Below are positions 23,657 through 31,147 of a stretch of DNA of 35,902 bases, in pieces. The DNA is from Clostridia bacterium (lineage in GTDB: Bacteria > Bacillota > Clostridia > Oscillospirales > Acutalibacteraceae): assembly GCA_017554405.1 (NCBI GenBank), contig JAFZIK010000038.1:1-35902 (forward strand). Reading direction: 5' to 3'. The translations under genes and the position numbers were made by a program. Positions within the stretch are counted from its first letter, which is position 1. Every line of letters begins with the position of its first letter. The notes below the pieces were generated by a model. It did no database searches. It was not told the origin of the DNA and was given only the letters and a program-made list of their open reading frames with translations.

Positions 23657-25492
23657 CTATTTAAACAGAACGCGAATACCGTTAAGCACGGCGATAACAA
23701 GAACGCCAACGTCGGCAAAGGAAGCCAACCACATATTCGTTATGCCGAGGACCGAAAGCAGCATGATAACTATCTTTACGCCTATTGAAAAAGCTATGTT
23801 CTGCCAAACGGTTTTTTGCACCTTTTTGGAAAGGCGAACGGCACTTCCGATCTTTCTCGGATCATCGTCCATAAGAACAACGTCCGCCGCCTCGATCGCC
23901 GCGTCGCTTCCGAGGGCGCCCATGGCGATACCCACGTCCGCACGGGCAAGCACAGGGGCATCGTTTATACCGTCCCCCGCAAAAGCGACCTTGCCGTCAT
24001 TGTTTAAAAACCGCTCGAGCTTTTCAACCTTCCCGTCGGGCAAAAGATTGGCGTAAAACTCTTCAAGCGAAAGCTTTTCGGCAATACTGAGCGCCTGGCG
24101 TTCGCCGTCGCCTGTTAGCATAACGGTTTTAATGCCCATACCTTTGAGCGCCGATACAGCGCTTTTGCTCTCGTTTTTAAGGGTATCGGATATAACTATA
24201 TGCCCGTAATATTCGCCGTCTACCGCAACGTGAACTATGGTGCCGGTCTGGTGGCACTCGTGAAAATCAATGCCGCTTTCGCTCATAAGCCTGCCGTTGC
24301 CAACAAGCACCGATCTGTTACCTATTTTTACCGATACGCCCCTGCCGGCGATCTCCTTAACTTCCTCTGCCTTAATGCCGCCGGGCAGTTTTCCGTAAGC
24401 CGCCTTAAGGGATAGGGATATCGGGTGGTTGCTGTGGTATTCAGCCGCCGCCGCTAAACCTAAAAGGGTGCGTTCGTCTATTTTTTGCGGGTGTATAGCA
24501 ACCACCGAAAAATCGCCCTTTGTAAGGGTTCCGGTTTTATCGAAAACCACCGTTTTTACGCGGCTTAAGGTATCGAGCGCGTCGCCGCCCTTTATCAGTA
24601 TACCCGATTTTGAAGCCCTGCCGATGCCGGCAAAGTATGTAAGCGGCACCGATACAACGAGCGCGCACGGGCAGGAGACCACAAGGAACATAAGCGCGCG
24701 ATATATCCAGGTAGAAATATCCTTTGTTATTATCGAAGGAACAACGGCGACTATTACCGCCAGTATCACTACCGCCGGCGTATAATAACCCGCAAACCTT
24801 GTTATGAAGCGCTCGCCCTTTGCCTTGCGGTTCGCCGAGTTTTGGACAAGCTCGAGTATCTTTGAGGCGGTGGAATTTTTAAACTCGGCGGTTACCCTTA
24901 TCTTAACGGCGCCGCTCTGATTAACGCATCCGCTGTAAACGTTATCGCCTATAAAAACGTCAACAGGTAACGATTCACCGGTCACGGCGGAGGTATCCAC
25001 CGATGAACTGCCCTCAAGCACAACGCCGTCAAGCGGGATCGTTTCGCCGGGGTCCACCGATATTATATCGCCTATATTCACGTCTTGCGCCGCAACCGTA
25101 ACGTAACCCGTTTCGGTCCAGAGCCGGGCGGTATCGGGCCTTATGCGCGCTATCGCCTCGATCGATCTTCGGCTGTTATCGGTCGCAATATGCTCGAACA
25201 GCTCGCCAACACCGAAAAACAGCATAACGAAAACCGCTTCGGCGCGCTGACCTATTATAAACGCGCCGATACTTGCTATGCTCATAAGGAAGTTTTCGTT
25301 AAAAACATCGCCCTCTTTTATTCCCTCTAACGCCTCAGCAATAACCTCGAACGCCGCAACGGTATAAGCCGCCGCAAAGGCGATAAACGTTATTACCGGA
25401 GAAAGCGAGAATACGTGCCCTGAAAGAACGCCGAACATAAGCAAAAGGGCGCTGACTGAAAGCTTTAATATATCTCCGATATGCTTTTTCAT
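23657..25492 (-). CDS. cadA: P1B-type metal-transporting ATPase (Zn/Cd/Pb type)
   Basis: Heavy-metal efflux ATPase, 611 residues. The TGES motif is at 171-174, the metal-binding CPC at 274-276 (VSCPCALVV), and the phosphorylated Asp318 is in DKTGT. SNHPIS follows, then the ATP hinge GDGINDAP. CPC with neighbouring ArsR points to Zn/Cd/Pb (P1B-2) rather than copper. Unusually there is no N-terminal heavy-metal-associated (HMA) domain or His/Cys-rich tail; the protein begins almost at the first membrane helix. It starts 4 bases after the stop of the regulator gene. Confidence 0.9.
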   Translation of the reverse strand: MKKHIGDILKLSVSALLLMFGVLSGHVFSLSPVITFIAFAAAYTVAAFEVIAEALEGIKEGDVFNENFLMSIASIGAFIIGQRAEAVFVMLFFGVGELFEHIATDNSRRSIEAIARIRPDTARLWTETGYVTVAAQDVNIGDIISVDPGETIPLDGVVLEGSSSVDTSAVTGESLPVDVFIGDNVYSGCVNQSGAVKIRVTAEFKNSTASKILELVQNSANRKAKGERFITRFAGYYTPAVVILAVIVAVVPSIITKDISTWIYRALMFLVVSCPCALVVSVPLTYFAGIGRASKSGILIKGGDALDTLSRVKTVVFDKTGTLTKGDFSVVAIHPQKIDERTLLGLAAAAEYHSNHPISLSLKAAYGKLPGGIKAEEVKEIAGRGVSVKIGNRSVLVGNGRLMSESGIDFHECHQTGTIVHVAVDGEYYGHIVISDTLKNESKSAVSALKGMGIKTVMLTGDGERQALSIAEKLSLEEFYANLLPDGKVEKLERFLNNDGKVAFAGDGINDAPVLARADVGIAMGALGSDAAIEAADVVLMDDDPRKIGSAVRLSKKVQKTVWQNIAFSIGVKIVIMLLSVLGITNMWLASFADVGVLVIAVLNGIRVLFK

Positions 25493-25496
25493 ACAA

Positions 25497-25871
25497 TCAC
25501 CCCTCGGTTAAATGCTCGATACCCTGACCGATTATGGTTTTAACGTGATCGTCGGCGAGCGAATAAAAGCATACCTTGCCTACCCGGCGAAAGCGAACGA
25601 GGTGCGCGCCGCGAAGCAAGCGCAGTTGGTGGGATACCGCTGAAACGGTCATATTAAGCAGCTCCGCGATATCGCAAACGCATACCTCCTTTTCAAAAAG
25701 GACGTATAATATACGTATGCGGGTGCTATCGGCGAAAATCCGGTAAAGCTCGGCAAGATCGTAAAGAACGGCGATATCCGGCATATCGGCGCGCACGCTT
25801 TCTATAAGATCTTCGTGCACCGCCGTTTCCTCGCAGCAATCGCCCAAAGGCGCGTTCTTTGATTCAGGCAT
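25497..25871 (-). CDS. ArsR/SmtB-family metal-sensing repressor (CadC-like)
   Basis: Winged-helix repressor of 124 residues. The recognition helix region is NMTVSAVSHQLRLLRGAHLV, and the core begins RIFADSTRIRILYVLF. Two possible metal sites are visible. EVCVCDI plus an N-terminal GDCC pair correspond to the cadmium/lead (alpha3N) site of CadC; DDHVKTIIGQGIEH corresponds to the zinc (alpha5) site of SmtB/CzrA. It should bind the palindrome at 25935-25960 and release it when metal rises. ATG 25871 is used; a TTG further up is less likely. Confidence 0.9.
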   Translation of the reverse strand: MPESKNAPLGDCCEETAVHEDLIESVRADMPDIAVLYDLAELYRIFADSTRIRILYVLFEKEVCVCDIAELLNMTVSAVSHQLRLLRGAHLVRFRRVGKVCFYSLADDHVKTIIGQGIEHLTEG

Positions 25872-25934
25872 AATATGACCCCCTGACAATAATCGGCATT
25901 GTTTTCATCAATTCTCTTCCATTCTCATTCGTTT

Positions 25935-25960
25935 ATCATTTGAACGATTGTTCAAATGAT
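25935..25960. promoter_or_regulatory. ArsR operator
   Basis: Perfect inverted repeat with 11-bp arms (25935-25945 and 25950-25960) and a 4-base centre, containing TGAAC-GATT-GTTCA, the form typical of SmtB/CadC operators. It lies just downstream of the -10 box, so bound repressor would block initiation. Confidence 0.85.
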
Positions 25961-25969
25961 TATACGTTC

Positions 25970-25997
25970 ATTATATCACACTGCCGCAGAAAGTCAA
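25970..25997 (-). promoter_or_regulatory. arsR-cadA promoter
   Basis: TTGACT (25992-25997), 16-base spacer, TATAAT (25970-25975) on the minus strand, with the operator starting 9 bases downstream. Confidence 0.7.
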
Positions 25998-26064
25998 GGG
26001 GTCACATTATTAATTTTTAATTATAGGGTAAAAGCCACAGCGTTCTTATCGGCGTTTTCCGCTT

Positions 26065-26730
26065 TCAATTCTCGCCCTTTTTCCGGCTTTTATAGTCGGC
26101 TTCTATGCTTTCGCTCCAGCATTTGCTTACGGGTCTGCTTTTCATTACGCCGCAAACGGTTTTGGCGACCGCTTCAAAAACCACCCTTGTTCCCTTTTTA
26201 TCGGCGTGGTAATTCACCGCCCTATCCTCGGCTATGCCGAAATGCTTTGCGGTTTCCACCGAGTCGATGTTCGCACCGATAAATAAAAACTCCCAGCCGG
26301 ATCCTTCTTTTTTCGCATTGACCATGCTTTTTACCTGATCGCTCGTGAACCTACGGCTCGCATTCTCCTGACCGTCGGTAGTGATAACGAACACGGTATG
26401 CTCTGGCACGTCCTCAGGGCGGGCGTATTTGTGGATATCAGCTATATGCTCTATCGTTTCACCCATAGCGTCGATAAGCGCGGTGCAGCCGCGAACGTAG
26501 TATTCCTTTTCGGTAAGCGGCTTAACGTCGGATAAGCGCACGCGGTCGTGGATAGTCTCAATTTCATTATCGAATAAAACCGTTGTGACAAAGCATTCGC
26601 CGCCCTGCTTTTTCTGTTTTTCGATAAGCGAGTTGAAGCCGCCTACGGTATCGCCCTCAAGCCCTGCCATTGAGCCGCTTCGGTCAAGGATCACCACAAG
26701 CTCTGTAATGCCGTTTTTGTTGTTGTTCAT
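26065..26730 (-). CDS. VWA domain protein
   Basis: Soluble von Willebrand factor A domain protein of 221 residues without signal peptide. The metal-ion-dependent adhesion site is complete: DRSGS near the N-terminus, Thr in CTALIDA, and Asp in ITTDGQEN. The motif predicts a Mg-dependent protein-protein contact; the partner is unknown. ATG 26730 has GGAGG 8 bases ahead. The leader is unusual: the promoter is followed by a strong hairpin with a T run that ends against the ribosome-binding site. Its neighbours on the same strand (acyltransferase, glycosyltransferase) give no clear function. Confidence 0.82.
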   Translation of the reverse strand: MNNNKNGITELVVILDRSGSMAGLEGDTVGGFNSLIEKQKKQGGECFVTTVLFDNEIETIHDRVRLSDVKPLTEKEYYVRGCTALIDAMGETIEHIADIHKYARPEDVPEHTVFVITTDGQENASRRFTSDQVKSMVNAKKEGSGWEFLFIGANIDSVETAKHFGIAEDRAVNYHADKKGTRVVFEAVAKTVCGVMKSRPVSKCWSESIEADYKSRKKGEN

Positions 26731-26740
26731 TCTAAATACC

Positions 26741-26789
26741 TCCAAAAAAAATGTGTTTGTAAAGTCCTTTGAACTTACAAACACATTTT
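26741..26789 (-). promoter_or_regulatory. Hairpin plus T run in the VWA leader
   Basis: Perfect 15-bp stem (26748-26762 with 26775-26789), 12-base loop. On the minus strand the distal arm continues into an uninterrupted T run and then directly into GGAGG. It has the form of an intrinsic terminator placed just ahead of a gene start: either the terminator of the upstream glycolipid genes or an attenuator. Confidence 0.7.
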
Positions 26790-26793
26790 AGAG

Positions 26794-26822
26794 GATATAA
26801 TTCGGTTGGTGGTCGCTTGCAA
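26794..26822 (-). promoter_or_regulatory. Candidate VWA gene promoter
   Basis: TTGCAA (26817-26822), 17-base spacer, TATATC (26794-26799) on the minus strand. A transcript starting here would begin at the edge of the hairpin. Confidence 0.45.
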
Positions 26823-26833
26823 GGCGACATTTT

Positions 26834-27655
26834 TCAAGAGACGGCGCAGGTATCGGCGCTTGCCGCTTCCTTTGCTTCAGGATCCTTTTTAATATATACG
26901 TAATGCGCGTAATTACCGGGTTTTGCCGCTTCGCCGCACATAAAGGCGTATACCTGATCGCGGAGCTTCTGTTTTGCCTCGCGCTCGCCAAGGGAGCTAT
27001 CGGGATAAAAAGGCTCTGATACCGTGACGGTAAGGCAGGGCGGCAGATTTTTAAAGACCTTGCGCCTGCGGTAGGTAGTAACAAAAGCTACCGCGGGAAC
27101 GCCGTCCCTTACAGGATAGGTAAAACTGCCGTTCGGAAAAGGGCGGATACCCGTATACCAGGGCCAGATATGCGCCTCAGGATAGATCGCAACAGCGCGT
27201 TTACAGCGAATGCGAAGCGAAAGAGCGGCAACAAATTCCCGCATACGCTTGATTCCCGGTATCGGGATACCGCCGAGGAGCCGGACCGCGAGGCTCAGCG
27301 GTGCCGAGGATACCGCCTGCGGGCTTACAACAATATGCGCAAACTTCGGGAAGGTTACAAGGGTGGGCGTATAGGCGTCCATCATATCCTGCGTATGGTT
27401 GCCGTATAAATAATATCCGGTGCCGCGCAGTTTGCGAAGGGCTTTACGGTTTTTTATGCGAAGCCCGAAGCCGATTTTACCTATCAGCCATACAAGCGGC
27501 GTTGCAATGATTCGATAGGCGAAAAATTCCGCGATACGCCAGAAAAATCCGGTTTTCGCAAAAACGAGGTTTTCGGGCAGTGGTTTCGGCGCCAGCGCCG
27601 CCGCCGCAAAATCATCGTTTTTCAGATCGTTATAATACAATACCTTTTTAGCCAT
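26834..27655 (-). CDS. PlsC-like acyltransferase
   Basis: Protein of 273 residues resembling 1-acylglycerol-3-phosphate acyltransferases, membrane-associated through a hydrophobic segment at about 38-65. GNHTQDMMDAYTP corresponds to motif I, but the second Asp is six residues after His instead of five; an Asp at +3 is also present. YPEAHIWPW takes the place of the usual motif with Glu-Gly-Thr-Arg. These changes suggest a distinct subfamily, with phospholipid or glycolipid acylation as the likely but unproven role. It overlaps the 3' end of the glycosyltransferase gene by 8 bases. Confidence 0.75.
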   Translation of the reverse strand: MAKKVLYYNDLKNDDFAAAALAPKPLPENLVFAKTGFFWRIAEFFAYRIIATPLVWLIGKIGFGLRIKNRKALRKLRGTGYYLYGNHTQDMMDAYTPTLVTFPKFAHIVVSPQAVSSAPLSLAVRLLGGIPIPGIKRMREFVAALSLRIRCKRAVAIYPEAHIWPWYTGIRPFPNGSFTYPVRDGVPAVAFVTTYRRRKVFKNLPPCLTVTVSEPFYPDSSLGEREAKQKLRDQVYAFMCGEAAKPGNYAHYVYIKKDPEAKEAASADTCAVS

Positions 27656-28799
27656 TATTTACCGTTTCCTTAGTTTGCTTGTGAACTGCGATTATCATTT
27701 TTTCCATACGGTCCATACAGGTATCAAAATCGAATTGCCCTGTATAACCGAGGTATTCCTCGCTTCTTGCCGCCTTTTCGGCGGGATGATCAAGCCAGTA
27801 ATCTATTTTTTCGGCAAGCGCACGGCTGTTATTACACTCAAAGAGGTTGTTTTGATCAAGCGCGAAATAGCGGGTGGCGCTGCGCGGCGAATCGGATATC
27901 ACGGGAACGAGCCCGCAGGATATCGCCTCTAAGCAGGATATCGCCTCGATCTCGATCTCCGCGGGGTGAACGTAAAGGTCCGCCGTATTCAGTATGCGCA
28001 CCATATCCCGCCTTGAAAAGAAGTTGAAGATCGGCGGGTTTTTAAGTTTCCTCGAGCGTTTCTGAAGCTTTTCCTTAAGCGGACCGTCGCCAGCGAAAAC
28101 GAGCTGTATCGTATCCGCGTGGCGGCTCAAAGCGACCGCGTCGATAAGCACGCGGTGAGATTTTTCCTTGCTGTATCTGCCGGTGAAAAGCACCACCTGC
28201 TTACCTTCAAACCGGGGGTCTCTTTCCACTTCTTCGGGATGAAATTCGCGGCTTACGCCGTTCGATATAACGTAAGCGACCGTCTTGCCGCCGTATTTTT
28301 CAAACACACCGCGTATAAATTCCGTTGGATAGTGAACGCCGTCCACGTAGCGGTAAAACTTACGGTAAAAAAAGCGGTAAACAAATTTGTTTATAAAACG
28401 GTTATTCTTTAAAAAGAGATGACTTGTAATATTTTCCGCCTGGCAATGAAATCCCGCCGTTACGGATATATGCGCGTCCTTAGCCATACGAAGCGCCTTG
28501 GTGCCTAAAGCGAACGGGATCATCAGATGAACGTGATCGGCACCGCTGAGCGCGGCGGTCAATACTTTTTTATCGGGCTTTGCTATGGTCACGCCGTTCT
28601 TTTTAACGTAGCTGTTAAACGGTCCGAAGTTGAGGGTTTTAACAACATAGTAATCGGGCTGACCCTTTTTATCCTCATCCGGGCAAACAACGCGAACGGT
28701 ATGCCCCTTTGCGCGAAGCGATCTTATAAGATTCATCGCCGCAATGGTGGTGCCGTTGTTTTCCGCTCCGAGAACGTCGCACACAACACAAATTATCAT
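27648..28799 (-). CDS. GT4-family glycosyltransferase
   Basis: GT-B retaining glycosyltransferase of 383 residues. The N-terminal half has GTTIAAMNLIRSLRAKGH after the first strand; the C-terminal half has VVLFTGRYSKEKSHRVLIDA, LVFAGDGPLKEKL and the nucleotide-sugar-binding EIEAISCLEAISCG (E-x7-E form). Similar enzymes glucosylate diacylglycerol or cell-envelope lipids. The overlap with a PlsC-like acyltransferase fits a membrane glycolipid pathway; this is inference. GGGGG and AGGG stretches precede the ATG. Confidence 0.88.
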   Translation of the reverse strand: MIICVVCDVLGAENNGTTIAAMNLIRSLRAKGHTVRVVCPDEDKKGQPDYYVVKTLNFGPFNSYVKKNGVTIAKPDKKVLTAALSGADHVHLMIPFALGTKALRMAKDAHISVTAGFHCQAENITSHLFLKNNRFINKFVYRFFYRKFYRYVDGVHYPTEFIRGVFEKYGGKTVAYVISNGVSREFHPEEVERDPRFEGKQVVLFTGRYSKEKSHRVLIDAVALSRHADTIQLVFAGDGPLKEKLQKRSRKLKNPPIFNFFSRRDMVRILNTADLYVHPAEIEIEAISCLEAISCGLVPVISDSPRSATRYFALDQNNLFECNNSRALAEKIDYWLDHPAEKAARSEEYLGYTGQFDFDTCMDRMEKMIIAVHKQTKETVNNG

Positions 28800-28843
28800 T
28801 TTGCCCTAACCCCCTGCTTTTCGCCCTGATGACGATCGGTTTT

Positions 28844-29461
28844 TTACACGCCTATAAGGCTCTGGTCAAAGGCGAAAAGCGCCTCGTTTATCTCAAATAA
28901 ATTATAGTTGCCGTTCTTTATGAAATATTCGATAATTATATCAAACTTATTGCTGTGCGAAAGCGCAAAGCCGGCTTTCATAAGCATATCCCGCGTATCG
29001 TCAAGGTTAAGCTCCAACGCGATGGCAAAAGCTATGGCGGTCACCTTGCTCGGGCGGTAATTGCGGTCGCCCCTTATCTTTGAAAAAAGTTTGCGGTCAA
29101 CGTTTGCCTTTTTGTAGCACTCGGCGTCGGTCATACCCTTTTCGTCTATCTTGCGCAAAAGCATTTCGGAAAAGCTTTCGTCTATGGTATCAAGCGCATC
29201 GGTAAGCGATTTATCCTGCGCCCCGCCTTCCGCCTGACTTTTAATGGATACGTTTAAAGCCCTTGCGGGTTTTGCGCGCGAGCCCGCCTTTGCGCAGGGC
29301 TTAAAATCCGCGCTTTCAAGACTCTCCGCCGGACACTTTGCAATAATTTCCTGCTCGGGAAGATCACACCCGTAAATTTCGGTTATAAAGGCGGCGATAT
29401 CATCGAACCTTTTTTTGCCGATGTTAAATGCCGGATTATGCCGGCGCTTTTTAAAAAGCAT
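28844..29461 (-). CDS. Protein with C-terminal XRE-like helical domain
   Basis: Hypothetical protein of 205 residues. The N-terminal 60 residues contain a short basic start and an acidic region; residues about 60-90 look disordered (Ala/Lys/Ser). From about 92 to the end there is a compact helical domain: ESFSEMLLRKIDEKGMTDAE, then KKANVDRKLFSKIRGDRNYR, and FDIIIEYFIKNGNYNLFEIN. I recall this block as common in Clostridia, attached to different partner domains, and it resembles a helix-turn-helix of the Cro/C1 type. A regulatory role is possible but unproven. It precedes the glycosyltransferase gene by 44 bases and probably starts that transcript. Confidence 0.6.
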   Translation of the reverse strand: MLFKKRRHNPAFNIGKKRFDDIAAFITEIYGCDLPEQEIIAKCPAESLESADFKPCAKAGSRAKPARALNVSIKSQAEGGAQDKSLTDALDTIDESFSEMLLRKIDEKGMTDAECYKKANVDRKLFSKIRGDRNYRPSKVTAIAFAIALELNLDDTRDMLMKAGFALSHSNKFDIIIEYFIKNGNYNLFEINEALFAFDQSLIGV

Positions 29462-29498
29462 ATTGCCGCCCCCTCAAACTAAAAACTGTATTAAAAGT

Positions 29499-29504
29499 AT
29501 TTTA
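29499..29504 (-). promoter_or_regulatory. Possible -10 of the XRE-like/GT4 transcript
   Basis: TAAAAT on the minus strand, preceded by TG (extended -10), 38 bases from the ATG at 29461. No convincing -35 box is seen. Confidence 0.3.
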
Positions 29505-29618
29505 CCACATGAAGCCCGAAAATGGAAGCATATTTTACTTTTTTCGACCTCGCCTCCTGAATAAAAGGCCGGTCTTTTAAAATGTTTGCTTGAAAAAAGC
29601 ACCGTTCTGTTGTAGTAT

Positions 29619-29624
29619 TATAAT
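29619..29624 (+). promoter_or_regulatory. Possible -10 of the pqqD-like operon
   Basis: TATAAT 34 bases ahead of the PqqD-like start. TTGAAA at 29590-29595 is too far (23 bases) to be a standard -35, so a regulator or an alternative sigma factor may be needed. Confidence 0.35.
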
Positions 29625-29658
29625 AGATATTTATATTCTTTTTTGCAGTGGTGTTTAT

Positions 29659-29928
29659 ATGAAACTAAAATACGAATTTACGGTAATGGATATGGGCGAT
29701 GAATTTGCCGCGGTCCCGGTGGGTGAAGACGCGGCGAAATTCCACGGTATGCTTAAGCTTAACAAGGCTTCGGCGGAGATTTTAGAACTTTTAAAAGAAG
29801 AAACCGAGCCCATGAAGATACACGAGTATCTTAAGAACAAATATCCCGATTCAACCGATGATGAGATCGGTCATACCCTTGTTGATTTTCTCAACAAGCT
29901 CTTGCGCGAAGGGCTGCTTACAGATTAG
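29659..29928 (+). CDS. PqqD-like protein (possible RiPP recognition element)
   Basis: Small 89-residue protein of the PqqD family. FHGMLKLNKASAEILELL and the C-terminal LLREGLL segment match the winged-helix PqqD fold used in many peptide-maturation systems to hold the leader of the precursor. Free-standing PqqD proteins accompany lasso peptide and radical-SAM systems, but none of those enzymes is seen here. The start is ATG 29659; a TTG further up falls in the promoter region. It opens a six-gene operon and its stop lies one base before the next ATG. Confidence 0.82.
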   Translation: MKLKYEFTVMDMGDEFAAVPVGEDAAKFHGMLKLNKASAEILELLKEETEPMKIHEYLKNKYPDSTDDEIGHTLVDFLNKLLREGLLTD

Positions 29929-29929
29929 T

Positions 29930-30409
29930 ATGGAAAACAAACAGAGTTTTGAAGAGGTCCTGCTCCGCGACGGGCGCCTTATATACACCAACGTTGGCGT
30001 GAGTATGCTTCCGCTTATTCACGAGGGACGGGATATAATAGTTATCGAGAAGCGCGATATATCAAAGCTTAAGCGTTACGATGTTGTGCTGTTCAAGCGT
30101 GAAAACGTAAAGGGCCGCGGCGAATACGTGCTTCACAGGATAATAAAAAAACTGCCGGGTAACGTTTTTTATATCGTTGGCGATAACTGCACCAAAGGCG
30201 AAAAGGTCCACGCCGATCAGATACTGGGCGTTCTGACCGCCGTTAAGCAGGGCGGCAAGGACGTTGACCTTAAAGGTTTTCGCTACCGCGCCTATGTTTA
30301 TTTATGGTGCGCGCCGTATCACCTCAGATTTCTTATACTTCATATCAAGCACTTTTTCAAATACGCCGCGGGGGCCATAGCTTATAAACTCAGAATAAAA
30401 AAGCAGTGA
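29930..30409 (+). CDS. S26-family signal peptidase, SipW-like, compact
   Basis: Serine peptidase of the signal peptidase fold, 159 residues. The nucleophile is Ser25 in VGVSMLPLI. The general base is His69 in YVLHRII, not Lys, as in the SipW/archaeal-eukaryotic branch, and GDN follows at 84-86. No N-terminal membrane anchor precedes the catalytic Ser, which is unusual; the hydrophobic, aromatic C-terminus (about 122-150) may attach it to the membrane. It is translationally coupled to the PqqD-like gene. In this setting it may remove the leader of an exported peptide rather than general signal peptides. Confidence 0.85.
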   Translation: MENKQSFEEVLLRDGRLIYTNVGVSMLPLIHEGRDIIVIEKRDISKLKRYDVVLFKRENVKGRGEYVLHRIIKKLPGNVFYIVGDNCTKGEKVHADQILGVLTAVKQGGKDVDLKGFRYRAYVYLWCAPYHLRFLILHIKHFFKYAAGAIAYKLRIKKQ

Positions 30410-30418
30410 TTGTAAAAA

Positions 30419-31147
30419 ATGGAATTTACTATAAAGATTGCGGACGTAAACATAGGAATAACAAGCGTTTTTGACGGGGTATCGAAGCTTTGCAAGGATT
30501 ATCTGACCGACGAGTGCCCCGATTTTTGCATAAGAACCGACCTTGAAGATATCGCCTTTGAACGCGAAAAGGCAAAGCGCGAAGCGGCTTTTGAGCACAG
30601 GCCGTATTTTGATTTTTCGGACGCCTACCTTGAAACTCTCGCCGCTTACCGCAAAATCGCGGTGGGCATACTCCCGTTTGACGCGTTTTTAATGCACGGC
30701 GCGGTGGTGGGCCGCGGCGGCGAGGCGTATTTGTTTACCGCGCCTTCGGGCGTTGGCAAAACTACCCATACGCGGTTCTGGCTCCAAAATTTCAAAGACG
30801 CGTTTATAGTTAACGGCGATAAACCGATACTGCGTTTTAAGGATGGTGCGGTTTACGCCTGCGGCACACCCTGGGCGGGCAAAGAGGGCGAAAACAAAAA
30901 CGTTATGCTGCCGCTTAAATCGGTTTGCATTCTTTCTCGCGGCAAAACAAACGAAATAGAGCGGGTGGATTTCGGCAGGATATATCCTCTGCTTATAGGG
31001 CAGGCCTACCGCCCCGCCACCGAAAAAGAGTTAAGCAAAACTATGAGTTTGATAAAAAAACTCGGCGAGAGCACGGCATTTTATCTGCTGAAATGCAATT
31101 TGGACCCAAACGCGGCAAAGGTTGCCTTTGAGGGGATGAACGGATGA
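30419..31147 (+). CDS. HPr-kinase-like P-loop protein
   Basis: Protein of 242 residues related to the C-terminal domain of HPr kinase/phosphorylase and PEP carboxykinase-like ATPases. The P-loop APSGVGKTTHTRFW (108-121) is followed by NGDKPIL (132-138) and GTPWAGKEG (149-157). It lacks the N-terminal domain of true HprK, so it is unlikely to phosphorylate HPr. Related proteins occur in lasso peptide clusters, where some phosphorylate the precursor's C-terminal serine. The substrate here is not known. It starts 9 bases after the peptidase gene. Confidence 0.82.
   Translation: MEFTIKIADVNIGITSVFDGVSKLCKDYLTDECPDFCIRTDLEDIAFEREKAKREAAFEHRPYFDFSDAYLETLAAYRKIAVGILPFDAFLMHGAVVGRGGEAYLFTAPSGVGKTTHTRFWLQNFKDAFIVNGDKPILRFKDGAVYACGTPWAGKEGENKNVMLPLKSVCILSRGKTNEIERVDFGRIYPLLIGQAYRPATEKELSKTMSLIKKLGESTAFYLLKCNLDPNAAKVAFEGMNG

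Noticed and set aside
30419-31147. True HPr kinase/phosphorylase (hprK)
   Set aside because: The N-terminal domain and usual length (about 310 residues) are missing, and the setting is biosynthetic; ptsH lies 29 kb away.
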